Shown piece after piece: positions 34,794 through 44,304 of a stretch of 64,000 nucleotides of DNA; position 1 is the first letter of the stretch, and each line of letters opens with the position of its first letter. Source of the stretch: Ktedonobacteraceae bacterium (lineage in GTDB: Bacteria; Chloroflexota; Ktedonobacteria; Ktedonobacterales; Ktedonobacteraceae); the NCBI GenBank assembly GCA_035653615.1, contig DASRBN010000019.1, positions 1 to 64,000 on the forward strand, in the 5' to 3' direction. The translations under genes were made by a program, and so were the position numbers. Under the pieces are notes generated by a model. That model did no database searches, was not told the DNA's origin, and saw only the letters and a list, made by a program, of their open reading frames with translations.

Positions 34794-35957
34794 CTACGAA
34801 AAAAACCATCCCTGCTGCGCTTCATAGTCCAGCGCATTACGTCCGCAGCCCTTCCAGTAAGGTGTCAGTTCATATTCCTTGTATACCTTTTGCAACACGC
34901 AAGCAATTTCCAGCAAATCGTCATAAGACGGGCGAGGATGATCCTCAAACTGACTGCCATGGTCGTTATGAAAAACATTGATGATAGGCGTCACTCCCAT
35001 TTCAGCGAGATACCTGATTCCGGCAATGGTCGACTCTGCCGGCTCGAGACCGGCGATAAGGATGGAATGCACGCGCTTGCCACTGATTACAGAAGCAGCC
35101 CGTTCCAGCGCTTCAAGCAACCGGCGTCGCCCATACAATTGAGTCTTACCAGGACAGATCACCTCGAAAAGGTGTTCATCGAATACTTCCAGATTCATAG
35201 TGACGCGAGCGTTCAAACCTTCAAAAGCCGCAAACAGGCCAAAGTCATTGGACGGCATCGTCGCAATATGCGTCTGCAAGGGATGTGCGATACCTAATAA
35301 CGATTGCTTCTTATCAAGTGCCACCGCAATCCTTAAATGTCTCTGGAAGCCTCGATCATAATCGGATAGGTTTCCGCCCACCAGCATGATCTGCTTCAGC
35401 AGGTCGGCATCCGTTTCCAGGGCTATCTCAAGTACAGAAGCCGCCAGTGAGGGACTGATGGTAGGGACGAAAATTTGCTGGGAACTGCGGTTCGGCTTGA
35501 GAGAGCAAAATTTGCATTCGTGACCTTCGTTAAAGTAGTAACAGGATGCGGGAGTAAAGAAGGCCAGGGATGATCCGCCATAAAGATTGGCAACCCTGTC
35601 ACAGCGGATTCCGGTGGGCGTCATACAGTCAAAGAAATGAGGGCGCCGGGGAAAAGTTACTTCCACATCGATATCATCCTTGCCTGTGAGGCGATATGTG
35701 CCGGCGTCGTATATCAGCTTCCAGGGAGAATGCTGCTTGTAATTGACTGCCACTATAACATCGCCGATATACAATTCTTGAGGTATGCGTTTCGCCCGGT
35801 CTAACGCTGCCTCATCGCTGTCATCATAGGCACGCCGTTTCTCCATACGCTCTAGATCACGGGCGAATTGCTCCAAAAACTCGTTATCAAAGGAAACCCC
35901 TTCTGATAAGAGATGCAATTTGAGATGCGCCGCATCATGTTGAGAAAGTGCAGTCAT
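34794..35957 (-). CDS. radical SAM protein with CX8CX2C cluster motif
   Basis: First gene of the operon, 387 residues. The cluster-binding cysteines appear as C139, C148 and C151 in CYYFNEGHECKFCSL, an unusually wide CX8CX2C spacing. The following TIM-barrel-like part includes IMLVGGNLSDYDR, consistent with the SAM-binding glycine motif, and the C-terminus contains further conserved-looking blocks (NVFHNDHGSQFED). AGGGAG lies 6 bases before the ATG. It is not a biotin, lipoyl or molybdenum-cofactor enzyme that I can recognise. A TTGACA-17-TATCTT promoter lies about 80 bases upstream. Confidence 0.8.
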   Translation of the reverse strand: MTALSQHDAAHLKLHLLSEGVSFDNEFLEQFARDLERMEKRRAYDDSDEAALDRAKRIPQELYIGDVIVAVNYKQHSPWKLIYDAGTYRLTGKDDIDVEVTFPRRPHFFDCMTPTGIRCDRVANLYGGSSLAFFTPASCYYFNEGHECKFCSLKPNRSSQQIFVPTISPSLAASVLEIALETDADLLKQIMLVGGNLSDYDRGFQRHLRIAVALDKKQSLLGIAHPLQTHIATMPSNDFGLFAAFEGLNARVTMNLEVFDEHLFEVICPGKTQLYGRRRLLEALERAASVISGKRVHSILIAGLEPAESTIAGIRYLAEMGVTPIINVFHNDHGSQFEDHPRPSYDDLLEIACVLQKVYKEYELTPYWKGCGRNALDYEAQQGWFFS

Positions 35958-36038
35958 AGTTCTCCCTTTCTCATCTCTGCGAAACCTGTGTCAAGAGTCC
36001 GAAAAAATAATCTTACATATACCCTCTACCCACCTCCT

Positions 36039-36067
36039 AAGATAAACGATATAGATAAATTTGTCAA
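36039..36067 (-). promoter_or_regulatory. promoter of the radical SAM operon
   Basis: On the minus strand TTGACA (36067-36062), 17-bp spacer, TATCTT (36044-36039). The leader of about 75 bases starts with a second AGGAGGTG followed by ATGTAA, a possible start-stop leader. Confidence 0.6.
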
Positions 36068-36350
36068 TGATTTGTCTAGTAAATCCTTTAAATGATTTTA
36101 CAGTAAAAAACTCTTAGTATAAATCGCCATGGTTTTATTGTGTGGGCCGAAATTGAGATTCCTTTGCAAAATAAGCTCTCCTGTTATTCTAGTCAATCAT
36201 GTTCTACTATCATCATCTCTTCGTCAAAAACACAAAATGAGGCATTGTTTTCTAATAATAGACGTATCGGGAAAGAAATTTAAAAAACTCGCTCATCCCT
36301 GCAATCGGTGAACGCTAATGAGATGGAAGCACGATGTCTGGAGGTATGCT
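36068..36350. other. 283-base AT-rich gap, nothing recognised
   Basis: AT-rich sequence upstream of the radical SAM operon. I see no gene with a ribosome site, no palindromic repeat and no clear promoter on the plus strand. Confidence 0.6.
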
Positions 36351-36396
36351 AAAAAGGTGCCAGATGGCCTTGCAAGACCATTGACACCTTTTTTTC
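36351..36396 (-). terminator. terminator after lactate permease
   Basis: AAAAAGGTG pairs with CACCTTTTTTT, extended by an imperfect stem with one bulged base. Serves the permease gene that ends at 36463 and faces away from the operon. Confidence 0.7.
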
Positions 36397-36462
36397 TACC
36401 GTTGTACAAAAATTGAACTCAACCAGCGCTTCCCCGCGTCAGGAGGGTATGAGCGGGCCTAT

Positions 36463-38085
36463 TTATTTCATCAGCCCGGGCAGGAAGAAGTAATAGAGGA
36501 GTCCAATGAGGATCAGCCAGGCCAGCAGGACCAGCGTCCAGCCCATGTTATGGCGAATGACCTCGCCTTCATCACGCACAAACTTGGAGGTTGAAACGCC
36601 TACGCTGGCCGTCTGTGGAGCAACCGGCTTTCCGACCTCGGCTCCCACCGAGTTCAATGAAGGCAGTAATAGCACAGGAAAACCGAGCAATCTGCCAACC
36701 TGCACCTGCACCAGCCCAAACAGGCTGTTGGTAGATGTATTGCTGCCCGAAAGCGCCACGCCTATCCAGCCCAGAATGGGAGCGAGCAGGATGAAGGCCG
36801 GGCCTACCTTGGAAAAGCCGTATGCCAGAGATGCGCCCATACCAGAATAATTGAAGACGTATGCCAGACCAAAGATGAAGACGCCAACCAGCAGCGCCCC
36901 CCACATCTGGCGGAAAGTATCACGAAACACCTGCCCCAATAGCGTTAGACTGGGACGGATAAACAATAACATGACCAGCCAGGAGACCAGAATAGCCGTT
37001 CCTCCAATAAAGGGCGCGTATGCGAAGGAGACAGAAGTGGTCTTATGGCTGATGGATGAGACCGTCTTGACGGCCAGGCTGGGCGCGGTGATCTTCGGCA
37101 AATTGGACCAGGGACCCGTCCATAGCACGACCACTACTACCAGAATTAAGAATGGCAGCCAGGCTTCCAGTACTGAGTGCCGGGATGCCGGGTTGGGATC
37201 GCCGATTCCAGAGGAACGCTGTATCGCCTGGTCTTCCACGCTCAGCGGTACCCCTCCGTAGCCCAACACTGTTTTGGGACGCCAGACCTTCAGCAGGAGC
37301 AGGAGCGCGCCAAAGGAAACCAGAGCGCCAACAATATCGGGGAGATAAGGCCCCAGGAATTGCGAGACCGGAAACTGGCCCAGGATGTAGGCCAGCGAGC
37401 CTACCACCGCCAGTGGCCAGCCATCGCGGAATCCCTTGCGGCCCGTGACCAGGTAGATCAGCACCCAGGGCGGCAGCAGGGCCAGTACCGCTACAATCTT
37501 TCCCACCGAGGCCGAGAGCGATATCAGCGGCAAATTGGTTACGGCAGCCAGCGCGATGATCGGCGCTCCCAACGCGCCATAGGAAACGGGAGCGTTATTG
37601 GCTATCGCCGCTACGCGCAGTGCGTCCAGCTCAGCTACGCCCAGGACAACCAGGATTGGGGCAACGACTGCCCACGGATAACCAAAGCCAACCAGACCTT
37701 CTAGCAGCGCGCCGAGAGCCCAGGCCAGCAAAATCGTCTGGACACGCACATCAGCGGTAGCCTGCTCGACCAGCCAGTTTTTGAAGGTATCGAAGAGGCC
37801 GGTCAGCCTCAGCGTGTTGAAGATCACCACCCCCCAGAAGGTAATCCAGTCGACCGCCCAGATGCCATTGGCGCTCCCAATGAGATACGCCTGGATACCA
37901 TTACTGAGCGGCATTTGCCACAACGCGATGGCTACAATGAGAGTGAGAATGGAGCCAATCAGTGTCGCCAGCCAGGCAGTGACGCGGAATACTGCTAACA
38001 TCACGAGCAACACAATGACCGGAATGAGTGCGGCTAATACTGTCAGACCAAGATTCCCCGTCGGATCGAGTACCTGTTTGAACAT
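36463..38085 (-). CDS. lctP: L-lactate permease (LctP family)
   Basis: Integral membrane proton-lactate symporter of the LctP family, 540 residues with about 14 helices. Family blocks are VGFGYPWAVVAPILV (near 132-146), NAPVSYGALGAPI (near 164-176), and the C-terminal SGSNTSTNSLFG with a Q-rich following helix. GAGGAGG lies 8 bases before the ATG. It stands alone between the radical SAM operon and dnaE, divergent from dnaE, with no adjacent lactate dehydrogenase or LldR-type regulator. Glycolate transport is an alternative in this family. Confidence 0.92.
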   Translation of the reverse strand: MFKQVLDPTGNLGLTVLAALIPVIVLLVMLAVFRVTAWLATLIGSILTLIVAIALWQMPLSNGIQAYLIGSANGIWAVDWITFWGVVIFNTLRLTGLFDTFKNWLVEQATADVRVQTILLAWALGALLEGLVGFGYPWAVVAPILVVLGVAELDALRVAAIANNAPVSYGALGAPIIALAAVTNLPLISLSASVGKIVAVLALLPPWVLIYLVTGRKGFRDGWPLAVVGSLAYILGQFPVSQFLGPYLPDIVGALVSFGALLLLLKVWRPKTVLGYGGVPLSVEDQAIQRSSGIGDPNPASRHSVLEAWLPFLILVVVVVLWTGPWSNLPKITAPSLAVKTVSSISHKTTSVSFAYAPFIGGTAILVSWLVMLLFIRPSLTLLGQVFRDTFRQMWGALLVGVFIFGLAYVFNYSGMGASLAYGFSKVGPAFILLAPILGWIGVALSGSNTSTNSLFGLVQVQVGRLLGFPVLLLPSLNSVGAEVGKPVAPQTASVGVSTSKFVRDEGEVIRHNMGWTLVLLAWLILIGLLYYFFLPGLMK

Positions 38086-38293
38086 ATAATGCCTCCTCGT
38101 TTTGCAGTCTCAAACATCAATAATACCCTCCTGTCGCAATTGTACCTGAGTTTTGCCGGTTTTTCTACGGTTATTCAGGCGACCCCGAAAGTCCCTCTAA
38201 AAAGCATCACAGTAGCGTTGCTTAAAACGGGATCGTTTTAAAGGCAGATATCTGGACTAAGCCGATTTATGTCCAAATTTTCTGGCTATTCAC

Positions 38294-38322
38294 TTGACAG
38301 ATAGAATACCCGTTCTTATGCT
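38294..38322 (+). promoter_or_regulatory. dnaE promoter
   Basis: TTGACA 38294-38299, 17-bp spacer, TATGCT 38317-38322. The start codon lies 30 bases after the -10 box with TGGAGGGA in between. Confidence 0.75.
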
Positions 38323-38352
38323 TTATGTAGAATACCTTCTGGAGGGAATATC

Positions 38353-41300
38353 ATGGGGGCCGATTTCGCGCACCTGCACGTCCATACCGAATATTCATTG
38401 CTGGATGGCTTTAGCCGCACGAAGAAGCTCGTGTCGCAGGCCAAAGCCCTGGGAATGAATCACCTGGCCATTACCGATCACGGCGTCATGTATGGCGCTA
38501 TCGAGTTTTACAAGGCCTGTAAAGCTGGAGGCATCAATCCCATCATCGGCATCGAGGCCTATCTGACCGAGGATATGCACGATCACTCGAAACGCTACAG
38601 CGACGACTACCATCACCTGCTGCTGCTGGCTAAAAATAATACCGGCTACTATAACCTCTTGAAATTGACCACTATCGCCAATACCCAGGGCTTCCACCTG
38701 CGCCCGCGTATCGACAAAAAAGTCCTGGAGAAGTATGCCGAGGGGTTGATCGTCACCTCTACCTGCCTCTCCGGCGAGATTCCCAAGATGCTGCTCAAAG
38801 AACACCAGGAAGAGGCCTATAACATGGCCCGCTGGTACCAGGATGTCTTCGGCCCTGAAAACTTCTATCTCGAAATTCAAGAGCATCACGGTACATTTGA
38901 CGATGGCCAGCCCTCGCCACAGGGCAGGCTCAACCAGATGCTTTATCAAATGCACAAGGACTTGCAGATCGAGATGGTGGCCACCAACGACCTGCACTAC
39001 GTCGATGCGCACGATGCCGCCTCGCATGACGTGCTATTGTGCGTGCAGACCGGCAAACAGTTGAATACGCCCAAACGCATGAAGTTCGATAGCCACGAAT
39101 ATTACCTCAAAAGCCCGGGAGAGATGGCGCAACTTTTCCCCGAATTGCCCGACGCCCTGTTGAACAGCGTGCGCATCGCCGAGCAGTGCAGCGTAGATCC
39201 CCTGGCCTACAAAGCGCAATTGCCCAACTATAACATCCCCCCTGGATATAGCTCGCAAAAGGAGTATTTGCGCGCCCTGTGTATGGAAGGCGTCAAAGAA
39301 CGTTTTAGCGAGCTGACCGAGCAAATTGAGAAGCAGATCGACTACGAAATCAATTTGATCAACGAAAAAGGCTTCGTCCCCTATTTCTTGATCGAGTGGG
39401 ACTTTGTGAACTACGCCCGCTCGCATGGTATTCGCTGCTCGGCGCGTGGTTCTGCCGCCGGCAGCCTGATGGCCTACACACTGGGCATCACCAACGTTGA
39501 CCCCCTGCGCTACCAGCTGCCTTTTGAGCGCTTCTTCAATCCAGAACGCGCCGATATGCCCGATATTGATATGGACTTCCCTGACGACCGCCGTGAAGAA
39601 GTGATCGAGTATGTCGCACGCAAATATGGTGAGGACTGCGTGGCGCAGATGGTCACGTTCAACACCATGGCAGCTAAAGCATCGGTCAAAGACGTGGCTC
39701 GTGTAATGGGCGAGCAGGAAATGGGGGACCGCATCACGCGCCTGATCCCCACCGGCCCAAATGTCACGCTGCAAAAATCGCTTGATAGTATCAAAGAACT
39801 GGCGGACCTGTACAAGCAGAACCAGGTCGCGCAGGAGATCATCGACCAGGCCCTGAAACTGGAAGGCGCGGTGCGCACCACAGGTGTACACGCTGCCGGT
39901 GTTATCGTCGCCAACGAGGCGCTGGAAAACTTCGTGCCGCTGCAATTGCGCGACCCCAAAGACCCCAGCAAGGGACGCATCACGCAGTACGAGCAGGCAC
40001 ATCTGGAAGAGCTCGGCCTGATCAAATTCGACTTCCTCGGCCTCTCCAACCTGACCATCCTCGATAATACCCTCAAATATATTCAGCAATCGCGTGGGGA
40101 AGAGGTGGTTCTGGAGAAGGTGCCGCTTGACCCGGTGGGCGACCCCGTGCAGGATGCTAAACGGAAAAAGGCTTTCGATCTGCTGGCGAGCGGTGAGACT
40201 ACCGGCATCTTCCAGCTAGAGGGCGCGAAGATGACCGAGTATATCAAACAACTTAAGCCGACGTGCATCGAGGATATCATGGCCATGATCGCCCTCTACC
40301 GGCCCGGCCCGATGGATAGCATTCCCGAGTTCATCGACGCCAAGCACGGGCGCAAGAAAATTACCTATCTTGATCCACGCCTTGAAGAGTGGCTGAACGA
40401 ATCCTACGGCGTCATCGTGTACCAGGACCAGGTGCTGTTCATTACCGTCGGACTGGCGAACTTCTCCTGGGGCAAGGCCAACAAGTTCCGTAAGGCCCTC
40501 AGTAAAAAGAAGATGGACGAGGTCGAGGGCTACAAGAACGATTTCATCGAGGGCTGCGTGAAAAACAACGTGAAGCGAGACGTGGCCGAACAGCTCTTCA
40601 CGCTGATTTTGCCGTTTGGCGGCTACGGTTTTAATAAGGCCCACGCGGCCAGCTATGCCGTCGTCGCGTTCTATACCGCCTATCTCAAAGCCAATTATAC
40701 GGCCGAGTTCATGGCCGCAACCATGACCACCGAGGCTTCGGATACGAAGAAGATTGCTAACGCTATCGCGGAGTGCAAGCGCATGGGCGTTGAGGTATTG
40801 GGGCCGGATGTCAACAAAAGCGACCGGGGCTTTACTGTCGAAGACGGTGGTGTGCGCTTCGGCCTGCTCGCCATCAAGGGCATCGGTGAAGGCCCGATTG
40901 GTGAAATCGCGCGCGCGCGCGCCGAGGGCGGTCCTTTCAAATCGCTGGCAGACTTCTGCACGCGCGTCGATCCTAAATTCGTAGGCAAGGGAGCGCTCGA
41001 AACATTGATCAAGGCCGGGGCGCTCGATTCGCTGGCGGGTGGCAAGCGCCACCAGTTGCTCGATGCCGTGGAACGTGCCATGCAGTTCGGCAAGAACGAA
41101 CGGGCCGCGAAGGAGCGCGGCATGATCAGCCTGTTTGGAGAGATCGAAGAGGTTGAGAATGCCTTCGAGTTCGCCCTCAATCCCCATGCCGAGGAGATTC
41201 CCCGCAAGCAGTTGCTGCAATGGGAAAAAGACCTGGTGGGCGTCTATATCTCCAAGCATCCCCTGGCCTACCTCACCGACCTGCTCAAGGAGCGCGTGAC

Positions 41301-41868
41301 GCATACAACGGCGCAGATTACGGAGGAACTTGATAAGCAAAAGGTGGTGCTGGGCGGTACTATTCGCGAGGCGCGGCGCATTACGACCAAGAAGGGCGAT
41401 ACAATGTGCGTCGTGCAGTTAGAGGATATGTATGGCTCCGTCAGCGTCACGGTCTTCCCCAGGGTCTACGAGGAGACGGCGGAACTCTGGAACGAGGATA
41501 CGGTGGTGATCGTGCGCGGCGAGGTGCAGGTGAGGCGCGACGAACCGGGCATTCTGTGCAACGCGGTCGAACAATTGCACGCGGCAGAAGAAGAGATGGA
41601 CCGCAAGCGCTACCAGGTGTGGCTCAAACTACAACTCAGCGGCAAAGACGAACGCTCCATCTCCGACGATATTATTAAGGTGCAGGACATCCATCGCTAT
41701 ATTCGCGAGCGCCCGGGGCGCGACCACTATGAGATCCTGGTCTCCAACGGCGAGTGGCACGCTCTGCTGACCCCCAGCGATAATACCATGTTTTACACTC
41801 CAGAACTCCATGCCAGGCTCGAAGAGGTGCTCGGCCCCGGCATGGTGGAGGCAAAGGTGGTTGTATAG
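38353..41868 (+). CDS. dnaE: DNA polymerase III alpha subunit
   Basis: Replicative DNA polymerase catalytic subunit, 1171 residues, the usual DnaE length. Domains in order are PHP (HLHVHTEYSLLDG, 8-20; IITDHGVM-like near 40), the C-family palm with PDIDMDFPDDRREEV near 397-411 holding the catalytic Asp residues, fingers, a helix-hairpin-helix region, and a C-terminal OB fold (about 990-1090). The PHP ligands look intact, which in DnaE of many bacteria means intrinsic proofreading. Single gene with its own promoter and TGGAGGGA ribosome site; no other replication gene is nearby. Downstream is a repeat A palindrome. Confidence 0.97.
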   Translation: MGADFAHLHVHTEYSLLDGFSRTKKLVSQAKALGMNHLAITDHGVMYGAIEFYKACKAGGINPIIGIEAYLTEDMHDHSKRYSDDYHHLLLLAKNNTGYYNLLKLTTIANTQGFHLRPRIDKKVLEKYAEGLIVTSTCLSGEIPKMLLKEHQEEAYNMARWYQDVFGPENFYLEIQEHHGTFDDGQPSPQGRLNQMLYQMHKDLQIEMVATNDLHYVDAHDAASHDVLLCVQTGKQLNTPKRMKFDSHEYYLKSPGEMAQLFPELPDALLNSVRIAEQCSVDPLAYKAQLPNYNIPPGYSSQKEYLRALCMEGVKERFSELTEQIEKQIDYEINLINEKGFVPYFLIEWDFVNYARSHGIRCSARGSAAGSLMAYTLGITNVDPLRYQLPFERFFNPERADMPDIDMDFPDDRREEVIEYVARKYGEDCVAQMVTFNTMAAKASVKDVARVMGEQEMGDRITRLIPTGPNVTLQKSLDSIKELADLYKQNQVAQEIIDQALKLEGAVRTTGVHAAGVIVANEALENFVPLQLRDPKDPSKGRITQYEQAHLEELGLIKFDFLGLSNLTILDNTLKYIQQSRGEEVVLEKVPLDPVGDPVQDAKRKKAFDLLASGETTGIFQLEGAKMTEYIKQLKPTCIEDIMAMIALYRPGPMDSIPEFIDAKHGRKKITYLDPRLEEWLNESYGVIVYQDQVLFITVGLANFSWGKANKFRKALSKKKMDEVEGYKNDFIEGCVKNNVKRDVAEQLFTLILPFGGYGFNKAHAASYAVVAFYTAYLKANYTAEFMAATMTTEASDTKKIANAIAECKRMGVEVLGPDVNKSDRGFTVEDGGVRFGLLAIKGIGEGPIGEIARARAEGGPFKSLADFCTRVDPKFVGKGALETLIKAGALDSLAGGKRHQLLDAVERAMQFGKNERAAKERGMISLFGEIEEVENAFEFALNPHAEEIPRKQLLQWEKDLVGVYISKHPLAYLTDLLKERVTHTTAQITEELDKQKVVLGGTIREARRITTKKGDTMCVVQLEDMYGSVSVTVFPRVYEETAELWNEDTVVIVRGEVQVRRDEPGILCNAVEQLHAAEEEMDRKRYQVWLKLQLSGKDERSISDDIIKVQDIHRYIRERPGRDHYEILVSNGEWHALLTPSDNTMFYTPELHARLEEVLGPGMVEAKVVV

Positions 41869-41898
41869 GGCGCGTGATTCTTCCCTTTGTTCCCCAGG

Positions 41899-41982
41899 GA
41901 TTCTTCGCTGCGCTCAGAATGACAGGCCCCGGACATGTCCAGACACGTCCGGGGCCTGTCATTCTGAGCGCAGCGAAGAATC
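41899..41982. repeat. palindromic repeat family A, copy 4
   Basis: Arms 41899-41934 and 41947-41982 are perfect over 36 bp with a 12-base loop. Begins 31 bases after the dnaE stop and may serve as its terminator. Confidence 0.9.
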
Positions 41983-42233
41983 TCTGGCCAACTTCTGCAG
42001 AGGCATAGAGCCAGGGTTGTCTCCGCGTTCTGCATTTCGCAATGCCTGCTTTTTCGTTGCGCATGAAACATGAAAAGCGAGTAGAAGCCCTGATGAATTT
42101 GCCAATCGAATCAGGGAATGCAAGGGCCACCCGTCCTGTAGGGACAGGTGCCTCACAAACTCACCCTTCCCAAATTCGGATTTGTGCTGTATGCTGTCTG
42201 AGAACAATTTTGTTGTTCAACAGCATCACAAGC

Positions 42234-44123
42234 ATGTTTGAGAGAAGGCATCAAGAAGACGTGAGTTCAGAGCACAGGGAACCATCGCCAGACAATGAGC
42301 GGCAGCGGCCCACCTCGGAATTATGGGGAGCCTGGGAGACGCCGGACGATACCAGGCCGCGGCAGCCTGCGCCCCGGCCGCAATTCTGGCGACCGCCAAC
42401 ACCAGGTGGTTCTCAATTTAATCCTGCCGATCCACAATTTACTCACCGCGAGCATGTGACGGGCGCTTTGCCTTCTCATCCATCAGAAGCTCCACTGTTC
42501 CGGCCCGCGAATGCCCCCTATCCCCCTTTTCCAGGATATCAGTATCCGGCCCAGGGACAGAGGCAGGTTCCGGCGCAGGCAAATCCAACGCCTGGTGCCG
42601 GCTATCCCCCCTCTCAAGGGATGATTCCGCTACAACAGGGACAGCGGCCTGCTAATCCGCCTGCGCAGGCATCGTCTCCCATGTTGCCGCCACCCCCACA
42701 GGGGCAGGGCTATCCACCTCAGAGAGCTGCTTATCCCGCATATCCGGGGAATCCGCAGTATCCATTCTATCAAGGTTATGGCCCCTACGCGCCTCCCTAT
42801 GGGCCACCGCCGGGCTATAACGGCTATGCGCCTTATCCACCGTATCCACCGGCCGGCTATTATCCATATGCTCCTTATGCATGGCAGCCGCCGCAACCAA
42901 AACGCGACCCCTATCTTTTAAGCGTTGGCATCGCGGCCCTGGTTGGTTCAAGCCTGTTATTGCTGGCCGGACTTGGCTGCCTCGGACTGCTCGCGCTGTT
43001 CAGCATTGCGCCAAAGCAGAATTTGAGTCCGAGCAGCATTTTCGCCAGTGTCGTGCTGTTCATCGCGTTCGCCATCACGGGTGTTGCCGGTGGCATTGCC
43101 GGCCTTTACCATAGTATTCGCCAGGTATTTTTAAGAAAACCATCGCGGGACTTTTCGCTACCGCGCTTCTGGATTTTTGTGATCCTGTATTTGATAGTCG
43201 TTGGCGCCGGCTTCCTGCTGCATACTCAAAAACAGGATGTAGCGTATCCCGCGCTCACCGTCGTGCTGATCCTGCTCGCGGGCCTCTTTCCCGCGCTCGC
43301 TGTCCTGGCGCTTGGCGTAAGGCGGCTGCATTTCCCTAGAAGCGCTGCCTGGCCGACGACCTGGCGGCGTTTTACGCTGGCACTACTCAGCGGGGCTACT
43401 CTGAGCATTATCATTGCGGGCCTGCTAGAATTTGTGGCAGGCGTGCTGCTGGTGCATGGTCAGACCGCAAATCCTTTAATTTGCGCCGACCAGCCCAACG
43501 CGCCCGGCTGCCAGAATCCAGGCGTCTATACGCTGCTCTTGATCATGGTGGCAGTCATCGCGCCCATCGTCGAAGAGACGGTCAAGCCCATAGGAGCATT
43601 GGTGTTGATGGGCCGCATTCGCAGCGCTGCCGAAGCTTTCACGCTGGGTCTCGCCTGCGGCATTGGCTTTAACCTGATCGAGACAACGGGCTACATCAGT
43701 TCCGGCTACAATGACTGGCTCAGTGTAGCGCTGATTCGTACCGGTTCTGGACTGCTGCATGGCTTTGGCGCCGCCATGGTCACCCTTGGCTGGTATTACC
43801 TGATCCACGGCAAAAACCGCCGTTTCTTGCTGGCTTTCCTCTGCTGGCTCTATGCCGTCTTGCAACATGCCCTCTGGAACGGCTCATGGGGCCTGGTACT
43901 CATCCCAGGGCCAATCGGCAATTACTTCAACAACACAAACGTGCCGGTCGGCCCATACCCAATACCCGCTTACGAGATCATCAATATCGTGGAGGCGCTC
44001 GTCATGCTGGCCTTCTTCGTGTACATGACAGGGCGGCTCAGGACAAGAACGCCCGCATCACCTGCGCCTGGCGGGAATGCTCCAGCCACAGAACGCGGTC
44101 AAAAGGAGACAGTACGAGCATAA
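42234..44123 (+). CDS. PrsW-like intramembrane protease with Pro/Tyr/Gln-rich N-terminus
   Basis: Multi-pass membrane protein of 629 residues. The first about 220 residues are a low-complexity, Pro/Tyr/Gln/Gly-rich cytoplasmic domain with repeated PPYPP-like units. The remainder has roughly nine helices and the PrsW core: IVEETVKPIGA (two Glu), AFTLGLACGIGFNLIE, and two His regions (GLLHGFGAAM, LQHALWNG). PrsW cleaves the anti-sigma factor RsiW in Bacillus; the target here is unknown and no anti-sigma gene is adjacent. The start is uncertain: the frame is open to 42042, but residues before 42234 overlap repeat-derived sequence and no ribosome site is clear. Confidence 0.8.
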   Translation: MFERRHQEDVSSEHREPSPDNERQRPTSELWGAWETPDDTRPRQPAPRPQFWRPPTPGGSQFNPADPQFTHREHVTGALPSHPSEAPLFRPANAPYPPFPGYQYPAQGQRQVPAQANPTPGAGYPPSQGMIPLQQGQRPANPPAQASSPMLPPPPQGQGYPPQRAAYPAYPGNPQYPFYQGYGPYAPPYGPPPGYNGYAPYPPYPPAGYYPYAPYAWQPPQPKRDPYLLSVGIAALVGSSLLLLAGLGCLGLLALFSIAPKQNLSPSSIFASVVLFIAFAITGVAGGIAGLYHSIRQVFLRKPSRDFSLPRFWIFVILYLIVVGAGFLLHTQKQDVAYPALTVVLILLAGLFPALAVLALGVRRLHFPRSAAWPTTWRRFTLALLSGATLSIIIAGLLEFVAGVLLVHGQTANPLICADQPNAPGCQNPGVYTLLLIMVAVIAPIVEETVKPIGALVLMGRIRSAAEAFTLGLACGIGFNLIETTGYISSGYNDWLSVALIRTGSGLLHGFGAAMVTLGWYYLIHGKNRRFLLAFLCWLYAVLQHALWNGSWGLVLIPGPIGNYFNNTNVPVGPYPIPAYEIINIVEALVMLAFFVYMTGRLRTRTPASPAPGGNAPATERGQKETVRA

Positions 44124-44304
44124 TTCATGGCCGCTAGCTTTCTCTCATAGAGGGCCACAATGGGGCCTTACACGGGTGGATTTTTTGCTGCGCCCCGCTC
44201 GCTCCTCATTCCCACCAAATTCAGCAACTTGAAACCCTGACTGCTCGTATAACATGTAGTGGGTAGTTGTTGTTGTGTGCTTTGCAGAACAAAGGAGGGT
44301 TCCG

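Noticed and set aside
40216-41340. Minus-strand frames of 350-375 codons opposite dnaE
   Set aside because: Shadow frames in a GC-rich conserved gene; no ribosome site, no motif.
41899-41982. CRISPR array made of the palindromic repeats
   Set aside because: Repeats are singular or in inverted pairs, not spaced regularly, and no cas gene is present.
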